Positions 1 through 6,659 are shown, counted from the first letter of the stretch. The stretch: DNA of 6,674 nucleotides from Chloroflexota bacterium (GCA_003520455.1 DOUV01000686.1:1-6674), one strand, 5' to 3'. Numbers and translations are program-made. Notes: generated by a model from the sequence alone, not told the origin.

Positions 1-4
1 GGCC

Positions 5-41
5 CCCAGCCGCGGTTTCAACCGCCGGGCTCCTTGCTGGG
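5..41. repeat. Imperfect nested inverted repeat at left edge
   Basis: CCCAGC at 5-10 pairs with GCTGGG at 36-41. Inside it, GCGGT at 12-16 pairs with ACCGC at 21-25 around a four-base loop. The transcript could fold into a two-part hairpin. No T-run follows, so it is not a classical intrinsic terminator, although it could lie at the end of an upstream gene outside the window. GC-rich DNA produces such pairings by chance, so this is a weak call. Confidence 0.22.
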
Positions 42-51
42 AATGCACTAC

Positions 52-79
52 TTGACAGGCTGCAGAACGCCAATAAGAT
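52..79 (+). promoter_or_regulatory. Candidate sigma70-type promoter upstream of the operon
   Basis: A perfect TTGACA -35 box lies at 52-57. After a 16-base spacer comes TAAGAT at 74-79, which matches four of six positions of the -10 consensus. A transcript would start near 86 and have a leader of about 150 bases before the first gene. The stretch 1-238 holds no gene I can support: one frame is open across it up to a stop at 246-248, but its translation shows no recognisable motif. No experimental evidence is available from sequence alone. Confidence 0.35.
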
Positions 80-189
80 GAGGTTTTCGCCACGAAGCCG
101 CACTGCCCTCTCACAGTGCCGCTCAATACTCCGGGACGCGAGGGGGTTTGGCAGACGGCTCTGCCGCGCGCCAGGGCCCCTGGACCTCC

Positions 190-217
190 TTGTGTCTGTC
201 CGTTGTTCGGCTATATT
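190..217 (+). promoter_or_regulatory. Alternative proximal promoter candidate
   Basis: TATATT at 212-217 matches five of six positions of the -10 consensus and is one of the few AT-rich spots in the leader. The best -35 at a 16-base spacing is TTGTGT at 190-195, matching only three of six. Transcription would begin near 224, just before the ribosome binding site, giving a very short leader. It competes with the candidate at 52-79, and the sequence does not decide between them. Confidence 0.22.
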
Positions 218-226
218 CGACCCGAC

Positions 227-235
227 AGAGGAGAG
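227..235 (+). promoter_or_regulatory. Ribosome binding site that fixes the glycosyltransferase start
   Basis: The purine run AGAGGAGAG at 227-235 contains GGAG at 230-233, five bases before GTG at 239. It decides the start. An upstream in-frame GTG at 116 would add 41 residues (Pro/Arg-rich, unlike the family), whereas GTG 239 begins directly at the first beta strand of the Rossmann fold. Confidence 0.6.
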
Positions 236-238
236 CCC

Positions 239-1516
239 GTGCGCGTGACGATCCTGACATTTGGCTCGCTGGGTGACGTCCAGCCCTACGTTGCCCTGGG
301 CCTGGGATTACAGGCCACCGGCCACGCCGTGCGACTGGCGACGCACGCTCCTTTCGAGACGTTGGTTCGCAGCCGGGGGTTGGATTTCTTCCCCGTCGAT
401 GGCAATCCGCGCGGCATTCTGGAAACTGACGCCGGATCGCGGTGGTTGGACACGGGCCGTAACCCTCTTGGCTTCGTGCGCGGGCTGCTGCAGGTGATCG
501 AACCCCTCATGGTCACGGTCATGCAGCAGTGCATGCGCGCCTGCCAGGACGCCGACGCGATTCTGGTATCACTGCTTGGCTTTTACGCCGGCTATCATAT
601 CGCCGAGAGAATGAAGGTGCCGCTCTTCCTGGCATACTACCTGCCGGTGAGTCCAACCCGCGCCTTCCCGAGCACCGTTCTCTGGTTCGATCTACCCCTC
701 GGCGGCCCCTTGAACCGCTTCAGCCACTACCTCGCCGGACAGCTCTTCTGGCATCCCCTCCGCGCGCCGCTCAACAGAGTCCGGCAGGAACTCCTCGACC
801 TGCCGCCGCTTCCCTTTTGGGGAATCGCGCGGGAGATCTTCGAGGAGCGCTGGCCCATTCTGTATGGCTATAGCCCCACCGTGCTGCCCAGGCCGGCCGA
901 GTGGGGCCCGCGAATCCACGTCACCGGCTATTGGTTCCTGGATCGTTCAGACGAGTGGCAGCCGCCCGCCGACCTGGTCGACTTTCTGCAGGCTGGCCCG
1001 CCGCCGGTCTCGATCGGTTTCGGAAGCATGAATACCCGGGACCCCGAGGCGACAACCAGCCTGGTTTTGGAGGCCGTCGCGCGCGCCCGGCAACGCGCCG
1101 TGTTGCTCACCGGCTGGGGCGGTCTGACCCAGGCGGATCTGCCCGATGAGGTCTTCAAGATCGAGGCGGTTCCTCACGACTGGCTCTTCCCTCAGGTGGC
1201 CGCCGTCGTGCACCACGGGGGCGCCGGGACAACCGCCGCCGCGTTATGGGCCGGCGTTCCGTCGGTCATTATCCCGTTTTTCGCCGACCAGCCCTTTTGG
1301 GGCTGGCGGGTGTGCAAGCTCGGCGCTGCTCCTCGGCCCATCCCCCGCCGGCGACTCACAGCCCGGCGGCTGGCAGACGCCATTCAGGCTGCCGTGGGCG
1401 ATAGGGACATGCGCCGCCGCTCTGCGCTGCTTGGCGAGCGTATCCGATCCGAACATGGGGTGGCGCGGGCGGTCGAAGCGTTTCACCAGCATGCTGCTGC
1501 CCTCTGCGGAGTTTGA
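239..1516 (+). CDS. GT1-family glycosyltransferase, sterol/lipid (UGT80-like) type
   Basis: Predicted to move a sugar from a nucleotide-sugar donor to a hydroxyl on a lipophilic acceptor, in the cytoplasm or at the inner membrane face. The 425-residue protein has the usual GT-B length. Its N-terminal acceptor domain opens with MRVTILTFGSLGDVQPYVAL, the GSxGDVQP signature of the glycosyltransferase 28 / sterol glucosyltransferase N-domain. The Asp of that motif (residue 13) is a proposed catalytic base in related enzymes. The C-terminal donor domain carries SIGFGSM (258-264), PHDWLFPQ (312-319), HHGGAGTT (325-332) and PFFADQPFWG (346-355). The last is characteristic of sterol and macrolide-type enzymes and contains the donor-binding Asp-Gln pair (350-351). 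No signal peptide is seen. It is first in the operon, and the ligase start follows its stop by one base. I infer that it glycosylates the lipid made by the downstream genes. Sugar and acceptor cannot be read from sequence; a sterol or hopanoid acceptor remains possible. Confidence 0.9.
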   Translation: MRVTILTFGSLGDVQPYVALGLGLQATGHAVRLATHAPFETLVRSRGLDFFPVDGNPRGILETDAGSRWLDTGRNPLGFVRGLLQVIEPLMVTVMQQCMRACQDADAILVSLLGFYAGYHIAERMKVPLFLAYYLPVSPTRAFPSTVLWFDLPLGGPLNRFSHYLAGQLFWHPLRAPLNRVRQELLDLPPLPFWGIAREIFEERWPILYGYSPTVLPRPAEWGPRIHVTGYWFLDRSDEWQPPADLVDFLQAGPPPVSIGFGSMNTRDPEATTSLVLEAVARARQRAVLLTGWGGLTQADLPDEVFKIEAVPHDWLFPQVAAVVHHGGAGTTAAALWAGVPSVIIPFFADQPFWGWRVCKLGAAPRPIPRRRLTARRLADAIQAAVGDRDMRRRSALLGERIRSEHGVARAVEAFHQHAAALCGV

Positions 1517-1517
1517 T

Positions 1518-3197
1518 ATGCGCGATAAGACTTTGATAGAGATGTTGGCCTCGCGTACTGACGCGGTGCCGGATTCGCTCTGTGTCCGCTTCTTGCGGCG
1601 GAGTGAGGTCACCGCGACCCTGACGTTCGCCCAGACCTGGCACCTGGCATCACGCTGGGCAGCGCTCTTCGTCGAACACGGCGTTGGCCGGGGCCAGGCA
1701 GTGATCCTGGCCCTGCCCAACACGGAGGACTTCGTTGGTGCCTACTTCGGCACGCTCCTGGCCGGTGGAATTCCGGCCCCAATGGCGCCCGTCCGGCGCG
1801 CCGTTTCGGGCGATCCCTACCTCACCACCGTTGCCCGGCGGCTCAAGACGCTTCAGGCTCGGGTGTGTGCCGTCCCGGAGAGCCGGGCGGACCTCGGGAC
1901 CCTGGCGCCCCTATCGACTCTCGAGCATCTGGCCGTTGTCTCGCGCCGCGACTTGCCGCCCGATCCTCCTCCCATCGCCGTTGTGGGCCACGACCACGAT
2001 CTCGGACTGCTGCAGTTCACGTCGGGAACGTCCGGCCAGGCCAAAGGCGTCCAGTTGAGCCATAGTGCGCTGCTGGCACAGCTTGATGGCATCTCGAGGC
2101 TCCTGGGGCTTCGTTGGCGCCAGGACACCGGCGTATCGTGGCTGCCGCTCTTCCACGACATGGGTCTGATCGGGTTCTTGCTCACCCCGCTGTACAACGC
2201 CTGTGAAATCACGCTCCTCCCGACTGAAGACTTCATGCTGGCTCCCAAGCTCTGGATGAAGGCAGTATCCGATTTTCGGGCCACGATCACCGGCGGGCCG
2301 CCCTCGGCCTACCTCTTGTGTGCTCGCCATACCAAAGACTCCGACATCGAGCAGATGGATCTCCGCGATCTGCGCTGTGCGCTGGTCGGGGCCGAGATGA
2401 TCTTGCCTGAAAGCCTGGACCAGTTCGTCGCGCGGTTCGGGCCGGCGGGGTTCCGCGCGACCAGCCTGATGCCGGCGTACGGCATGGCCGAGAATGGCCT
2501 GGCCGTGACGATTGCACCGCCCGGCCAGGGGCCGGTAGTTGATCTGCTCGACCTGGATCGCCTGCAGACGGCCGGCCGTGCCGAACCGGTGGCACAGCAG
2601 GGTCTCCCCGATCGCGCCACCCGGGCCGTTGCCTCGGTCGGCGTGCCGCTGCCCCACACCACCATCGCCATCGTCGACAAGGAGGGCCAACCGCTGGGCG
2701 AGCGGCAGGTGGGCGAGATTCTCGTCCGCAGCTCCAGTCTGATGCAGGGGTACTACCGGCAACCTGAGAGCACGCATCACGCCCTGCGCGAGGGCTGGCT
2801 ATGGACGGGTGACCTCGGCTACTGTGCCGGCGGTAGGCTGTACATCACCGGCCGGAAGAAAGAGATTCTCATTGTCGGTGGCCGAAACTATTACCCGGAT
2901 GACCTGGAATCCGTCGCCGGGAGTGTGCCGGGCGTGCGCGCCGGCCGGGCGGTGGCCATCGCCTGTGAAGACCCGCTCCACGCCACGGAAGTGGTCGTCG
3001 TCCTGGTCGAAACCAGTCTCAAGGAGCAGACCGAGCGAGAGGAGTTGCGCCAGCATGTCCGCCAGACGCTGGTCCAGGCGGGCTTCCCCGTTCGAGAGGT
3101 CGTCCTGCTGCGTCCCAAGACAATCCAAACCACCCTCAACGGCAAACTGAAGCGTCTTGAATGTAAAGAGCGCTACCTTGCGGGTACGTTGCCGTGA
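1518..3197 (+). CDS. AMP-forming fatty acid ligase, fatty acyl-AMP ligase (FAAL)-like
   Basis: Activates a carboxylic acid, probably a fatty acid, as acyl-adenylate, and likely passes it to the carrier protein encoded two genes downstream. The 559-residue protein has all ANL-superfamily motifs: phosphate loop QFTSGTSGQAKGV (166-178), FHDMGLIG (212-219), YGMAENGLAVT (321-331), WTGDLGY (429-435), GRKKEILIVGGRNYYPDD (445-462) and a C-terminal TLNGKLKR with the conserved Lys543. HDMGL and GRNYYPDDLE are typical of FAALs rather than general acyl-CoA synthetases, as is the segment around LDLDRLQTAGRAEPVA (344-359). However, the stretch before TGD (ALREGWLW) is short, as in acyl-CoA ligases, so CoA-ester formation is not excluded. 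Start: GGAG at 1508-1511 lies six bases before ATG 1518, in a TGATATG junction with the previous gene. An open frame extends upstream to 1146, but it only shadows the glycosyltransferase. The stop overlaps the ketosynthase start, indicating coupling. Confidence 0.9.
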   Translation: MRDKTLIEMLASRTDAVPDSLCVRFLRRSEVTATLTFAQTWHLASRWAALFVEHGVGRGQAVILALPNTEDFVGAYFGTLLAGGIPAPMAPVRRAVSGDPYLTTVARRLKTLQARVCAVPESRADLGTLAPLSTLEHLAVVSRRDLPPDPPPIAVVGHDHDLGLLQFTSGTSGQAKGVQLSHSALLAQLDGISRLLGLRWRQDTGVSWLPLFHDMGLIGFLLTPLYNACEITLLPTEDFMLAPKLWMKAVSDFRATITGGPPSAYLLCARHTKDSDIEQMDLRDLRCALVGAEMILPESLDQFVARFGPAGFRATSLMPAYGMAENGLAVTIAPPGQGPVVDLLDLDRLQTAGRAEPVAQQGLPDRATRAVASVGVPLPHTTIAIVDKEGQPLGERQVGEILVRSSSLMQGYYRQPESTHHALREGWLWTGDLGYCAGGRLYITGRKKEILIVGGRNYYPDDLESVAGSVPGVRAGRAVAIACEDPLHATEVVVVLVETSLKEQTEREELRQHVRQTLVQAGFPVREVVLLRPKTIQTTLNGKLKRLECKERYLAGTLP

Positions 3198-5221
3198 TGC
3201 CAGCAACGGGTACGACGGTGATCGAAAGCCTCGGAGTCTATCTCCCGCCGAAAGCTGTCTCGACGGAGGAGGTCCTCCGAGGGTGCCGCACGGAGATCAC
3301 ATTCCCGCTCGAATCGTTGACCGGCATCAGATCGAGACGCGTGGCCGGCGAGACAGAGTTCTCGATTGACCTGGCGGCGAACGCCGTTGCAGCCTGCCTG
3401 GAGCGCTCCAGATACGAGCCGGCGGATATCGACCTGCTCATCTGCTGCAATATTTCACGATGCGACCGGCCGAATACGTTTACGTTTGAGCCCAACACTT
3501 CCATCAGACTCAAAGAGCGTTTTGGCTTCGACGCTGCAATGGCTTTTGATATCGCCAATGCCTGCGCCGGGATGTTTACCGCCATCAGCATCGCCGACAC
3601 CTTTCTCAAGCTTGGACTGATCCGCTGCGCCATGGTGGCCAGTGGCGAATATATCACTCACCTGACGCGAACGGCGCAACATGAAATCGAAAGCGCCCTG
3701 GACGAGCGGCTCGCCTGTTTGACGCTCGGCGACGCGGGCGCCGCGCTCATTCTGGAGCAGTCGCACGATGGCCGGGCCGGCTTCCATGACCTGGAGCTCT
3801 GCACGCTGGGCCGATATAGCTCGTACTGTGTGGCGAAAGCCACGGACAAGGCGCATGGTGGCGCCATCATGTTCACCGATTCGATCAGGTTGGCGGCCGC
3901 GGCCACGAAACACGCCACCCGGCACGCCGCCTGGCTGCTGCACCGCGCCGGGTGGTCACCGCAGGCATTCCAGCATCTGATCATGCACCAGACGTCCAGG
4001 ACATCGCTCAACGGTGCGGTGCGCGAGTTTAACAATCTGCTCGACGGAGATGCCTACCGCGGCAACGTCGTCATCAACCTGGCCGAGCGAGGCAACACGG
4101 CGACGACCAGCCACTTCGTCGCCGTGATGGATGAAATCCGTGCGAAGCGCATCAAGCCCGGCGATCGGGTCATTTTCAGCATCACTGCGTCCGGGTTGAC
4201 CGTCGGTACGGCGCTGTATACGTTCGACGATCTGCCGGATCGCCTGCTGGCAGGGACCGCCGGCCGCAGCCGCGCAGGGGTGCGCATTGCGGATAGGGAT
4301 CGGAGGGCGATTCCTCACCCCCGGAATAGCCCTCGTGTCCAAATCGAGAGCGTCGGGACTCTCCCGGCAGGTGACGAGATCGAAAGAAACGTGGTGGCCC
4401 TCGCGCGGCATGCGGCGGAAGCCTGCCTCGCCCGATCTTCGCATTGCCCCCAAGCCATAACCACTCTCCTGTACGCCGGGGTCTACCGAAACGAATTCAT
4501 CAGCGAGCCGGCACTCGCAACCCTCGTCGCCGGCGCGTTGCAGATCGATACCGAGGTTGCGTCACAGGAGCGCAACAGTATCATCGCCTACGACATCTTC
4601 AACGGTGGCCTGAGTTTCCTCAACGCCTGTTATGTTGCCATTCAGACAATCAAGGCCGGGCAGGGCACAACGGCGATGGTCATCGCCGCCGAGATCGAGA
4701 ACAACGCTGATCTGTTTCCGGAGAGACTGCGAGGGATCAGGGAGAGTGGGGCAGCCGCGATCCTGGCGGCCAGTACCGGCGGAGAGGCAGGCTTCGGGAA
4801 CTTTGTCTTCAAAGATTTCACCGAGTACTGCAATGAGTTTGCCACCTATGCCAGCTACGAGGACGGCAAGCCCTGCCTGTACACAGAGAAAGCGGCCACT
4901 CCTGAAGATGCGTACCTGGCTTGCATTCCCCGAGCGGTCGACGAACTGTTGGCCCTCGAAGGGTTGGACCTGGCCCAGATCAGCATCGTGTTTCCACCAC
5001 AAATCTCCTCGGCGTTCATTGCCAGGCTCAGTTACAAAATGACCATCCCGAAAAAGCTATTCGTCGATGTCGCCCACGACGGGCCCGATTTCTTCACCTT
5101 ATCGATGGCCTACGCCCTGGCCCACGCGCAGGAACACAACTTGGTCAAGCCCGGCGATATCGGCCTCATCATCAACGCCGGGAGCGGCATCCAGGTTGGC
5201 TGCGCCATCTACTACTTCTAG
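3197..5221 (+). CDS. Tandem two-domain KAS III/OleA-like ketosynthase, second domain inactive
   Basis: Predicted to join two acyl chains by Claisen-type condensation. It has 674 residues, about twice a normal KAS III. Domain 1 (about 7-343) has the complete triad: Cys123 in FDIANACAGMF, His264 in LIMHQTSR and Asn300 in ERGNTATTS. LTGIRSRR (41-48) and LTLGDAGAALIL (175-186) are also typical. Domain 2 (about 380-674) is a second thiolase-fold copy: IAYDIFNGGLSF (463-474) aligns with the Cys motif but has Gly471, PPQISS (600-605) has Pro601 for His, and HDGPDFFTLS (627-636) has lost the Asn. Both domains end alike (ASGLTVGTALYTF, GSGIQVGCAIYYF). The protein is therefore a built-in pseudodimer, by analogy with PqsBC, where one of two separate subunits lacks the Cys. 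DarB-type dialkylresorcinol ketosynthases are another family to compare. The start is ATG 3197 in a TGATG overlap with the ligase stop; GTG 3194 is an equally possible start. No strong Shine-Dalgarno site is present, suggesting coupling. Substrates are unknown. Confidence 0.9.
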   Translation: MPATGTTVIESLGVYLPPKAVSTEEVLRGCRTEITFPLESLTGIRSRRVAGETEFSIDLAANAVAACLERSRYEPADIDLLICCNISRCDRPNTFTFEPNTSIRLKERFGFDAAMAFDIANACAGMFTAISIADTFLKLGLIRCAMVASGEYITHLTRTAQHEIESALDERLACLTLGDAGAALILEQSHDGRAGFHDLELCTLGRYSSYCVAKATDKAHGGAIMFTDSIRLAAAATKHATRHAAWLLHRAGWSPQAFQHLIMHQTSRTSLNGAVREFNNLLDGDAYRGNVVINLAERGNTATTSHFVAVMDEIRAKRIKPGDRVIFSITASGLTVGTALYTFDDLPDRLLAGTAGRSRAGVRIADRDRRAIPHPRNSPRVQIESVGTLPAGDEIERNVVALARHAAEACLARSSHCPQAITTLLYAGVYRNEFISEPALATLVAGALQIDTEVASQERNSIIAYDIFNGGLSFLNACYVAIQTIKAGQGTTAMVIAAEIENNADLFPERLRGIRESGAAAILAASTGGEAGFGNFVFKDFTEYCNEFATYASYEDGKPCLYTEKAATPEDAYLACIPRAVDELLALEGLDLAQISIVFPPQISSAFIARLSYKMTIPKKLFVDVAHDGPDFFTLSMAYALAHAQEHNLVKPGDIGLIINAGSGIQVGCAIYYF

Positions 5222-5226
5222 AGACA

Positions 5227-5481
5227 ATGAGAACACCCACCCAGACCGAACGAACATTGCAGGGAATCGTGGCGGCGAAACTCCGGGTCGATCCCGACCA
5301 GGTGCCACTCGACCAGCCACTGCTGGAGGACATGGGCCTGGATTCTTTCGTCATCGTGGAGATCATGATGGAGATCGACACCGTCTTCGCTCCGATCACC
5401 GTTTCCGACAGGCCTCTCGAGACGCTCAGGACACTGCGCGACGTGGCGGCCTATATCGACGCGGAGACAAGGCAGGAATGA
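5227..5481 (+). CDS. Acyl carrier protein
   Basis: An 84-residue stand-alone carrier protein. It carries the acyl chain on a phosphopantetheine arm attached to Ser40 in the motif LLEDMGLDSFVIVEI (32-46). DSF replaces the commoner DSL. The rest fits a four-helix carrier: an N-terminal helix (about 5-19), an acidic helix II after the serine (VEIMMEIDTVF, 44-54), and a final TLRDVAAYI helix (69-77). The gene lies five bases after the ketosynthase stop and its stop overlaps the reductase start (ATGA), so it belongs to the operon. I infer that it takes the acyl group from the ligase and presents it to the ketosynthase and reductase. No phosphopantetheinyl transferase is encoded here, so activation would rely on an enzyme elsewhere. 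The start is ATG 5227; the longer open frame upstream overlaps the ketosynthase and does not look like a carrier protein. Confidence 0.9.
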   Translation: MRTPTQTERTLQGIVAAKLRVDPDQVPLDQPLLEDMGLDSFVIVEIMMEIDTVFAPITVSDRPLETLRTLRDVAAYIDAETRQE

Positions 5482-6482
5482 CTAGAGCCCTCGTCACGGG
5501 CGCCACCGGCCTCCTGGGCAGCCATCTGGTTGAACGGCTTCTGGCAGCCGGCGTCGAGGTACGGGCTTTCGTACGACCCGGCAGCGACACCTGTCACCTG
5601 CACGCCCTCCCGGTTGAGATCGTATGCGGAACAGCGACCAACCAGGAGGATCTTCACCGGGCCCTGGCAGGCTGCCGGTGGGTGTTCCACGCCGCCGCCC
5701 ACCTGACCGTTGCGTCACCCTTCAACCAGGATCAAGACTTCGACCGGCTCAAACGCAGCAACGTGGACTTGACCGCAGCGCTGCTTCGCGCCGGCCAGGA
5801 AACCGGCACAACGCGGTTCGTCTACGTGAGCTCTACCAGCGTCTACAGCCCGGATGCCCCATCGCCGGTTGCCGAGGACATGCCCCTGAATCCATCCTCA
5901 GGCTATGGTCGCTCGAAAGTACTGGCCGAAGAACGCGTACGCGCCTATCAAGAACAGGGCCTGGCATCTACGATTGTCCGCCCAGGCATCATGTACGGGC
6001 CACGCGACCGCCATTTCACCCCGGCCCTCGTATCGCTGGCGCGTTTGCCCGTGCTGCCGCTCCCCAACGGCGGGCGCTCGCGTTATGATCTTGTACACGT
6101 GAGTGATGTCGTCGAACTGATCTGGCAGGCGAGCCAGTCGGCCACATCGATTGGGAAGGTATACAACGCCGCATCCGGTGCCCCCCTGTCCTTGCGCGAA
6201 ATCGTCGAGAGTATCCGTGACGTGATCGGGCGGGCTCCCCGGACGCTGCCGCTCCCGTCCGGCGCGCTTCGGCACTGCCCACGCCTGATGCGCTGGTACC
6301 TCGAGCACTATGCCCCGGACGCCGCCGGCATCGCAACGCCGCTCGGCGCGGCCTACCTGAGCCGCGACGTCTACTACGACATCTCCCGGGCAAAAGCCGA
6401 CTTACACTACACCCCGCAATTCAGCTTCAGGGAAGGCTTGGAACTGGCACTCGCAGACCTGCCGGCCCGGCCGCCTGGTTGA
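5478..6482 (+). CDS. NAD(P)-dependent reductase, extended SDR (3-beta-HSD / OleD-like)
   Basis: A 334-residue extended short-chain dehydrogenase/reductase, of usual length for the NAD-dependent epimerase / 3-beta-hydroxysteroid dehydrogenase group. The Rossmann nucleotide-binding motif TGATGLLGSHL is at 7-17, and the catalytic YGRSK has Tyr143 and Lys147, with the active-site serine in VYVSSTSVYS (115-124). VRPGIMYGPRD (167-177), the VHVSDVVELI segment (206-215) and a C-terminal YDISRAKADL (300-309) are all typical. In this operon the likeliest role is reduction of the keto group made by the ketosynthase, as OleD does in olefin synthesis. A nucleotide-sugar epimerase or reductase feeding the glycosyltransferase is the main alternative, since the superfamily covers both. 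The start codon overlaps the carrier-protein stop as ATGA, and AAGG at 5469-5472 lies five bases ahead. It is the last gene of the operon. Confidence 0.88.
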   Translation: MTRALVTGATGLLGSHLVERLLAAGVEVRAFVRPGSDTCHLHALPVEIVCGTATNQEDLHRALAGCRWVFHAAAHLTVASPFNQDQDFDRLKRSNVDLTAALLRAGQETGTTRFVYVSSTSVYSPDAPSPVAEDMPLNPSSGYGRSKVLAEERVRAYQEQGLASTIVRPGIMYGPRDRHFTPALVSLARLPVLPLPNGGRSRYDLVHVSDVVELIWQASQSATSIGKVYNAASGAPLSLREIVESIRDVIGRAPRTLPLPSGALRHCPRLMRWYLEHYAPDAAGIATPLGAAYLSRDVYYDISRAKADLHYTPQFSFREGLELALADLPARPPG

Positions 6483-6518
6483 CACTCCCACCACTGAAGC
6501 GATCCGGTTAGCCAAGTC

Positions 6519-6534
6519 GGGGGAGGGGTAGGGG
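6519..6534 (+). other. G-rich tract after the operon
   Basis: Three closely spaced G runs (G5 at 6519-6523, G4 at 6525-6528, G4 at 6531-6534) lie on the plus strand, separated by one or two bases. A fourth run nearby has only two Gs, so a two-layer quadruplex is possible but the standard three-layer pattern is not met. It directly abuts the hairpin that follows. Confidence 0.4.
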
Positions 6535-6550
6535 CGCAGGCCATGCGCCC
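6532..6550 (+). terminator. Hairpin downstream of the operon, possible terminator or dispersed repeat
   Basis: GGGCGCA at 6532-6538 and TGCGCCC at 6544-6550 form a perfect 7-bp stem with a five-base loop, 49 bases after the last stop codon. The position suits transcript termination or 3'-end protection. No U-run follows (GTCCCATTAG), so a factor-independent terminator is not well supported. Palindromes of this style also occur as short dispersed repeats in high-GC genomes, which is an equally good reading. Confidence 0.4.
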
Positions 6551-6578
6551 GTCCCATTAGAACACCGGTCACGTCGTC

Positions 6579-6593
6579 AGACTTCCGAAGTCT
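6579..6593. repeat. Palindromic repeat, copy 1
   Basis: AGACTTC at 6579-6585 and GAAGTCT at 6587-6593 are perfect inverted arms around a single C. The extended unit 6581-6595 recurs in inverted orientation at 6660-6674. This is a short palindromic element repeated within 100 bases, so it is unlikely to be chance. Confidence 0.65.
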
Positions 6594-6659
6594 TGTGGGG
6601 ATCGTATTTGCCCAAAGCACGCCCCGACGACGATGATCGAGGCGAGAACCAGCTGCCTA

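Noticed and set aside
116..238. N-terminal extension of the glycosyltransferase from GTG 116
   Set aside because: The 41 extra residues have no family resemblance, and a strong ribosome binding site precedes GTG 239, where the Rossmann strand begins.
3..248. Open frame across the left edge as the tail of an upstream gene
   Set aside because: It lacks stops for 81 codons, but the translation shows no recognisable motif and GC-rich DNA commonly leaves a frame open. The promoter-like sites also fall inside it.
1911..2780. 289-codon minus-strand open frame opposite the ligase
   Set aside because: It lies fully antisense to a well-supported enzyme gene, has no family motifs, and is explained by the GC-rich codon pattern of the plus strand.
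3197..5221. Two separate ketosynthase genes joined by sequencing error
   Set aside because: The frame is continuous, the linker (about 344-379) has no start with a ribosome binding site, and the second domain is consistently degenerate at all three catalytic positions, which fits a genuine fusion.
5067..5477. Long N-terminal extension of the reductase
   Set aside because: It overlaps the ketosynthase end and the whole carrier protein in another frame. The SDR fold starts at ATG 5478 with MTRALVTGATGLLG.
6402..6620. Minus-strand small open frame at the right end
   Set aside because: It runs from the palindrome region into the 3' end of the reductase gene and shows no recognisable features or ribosome binding site.
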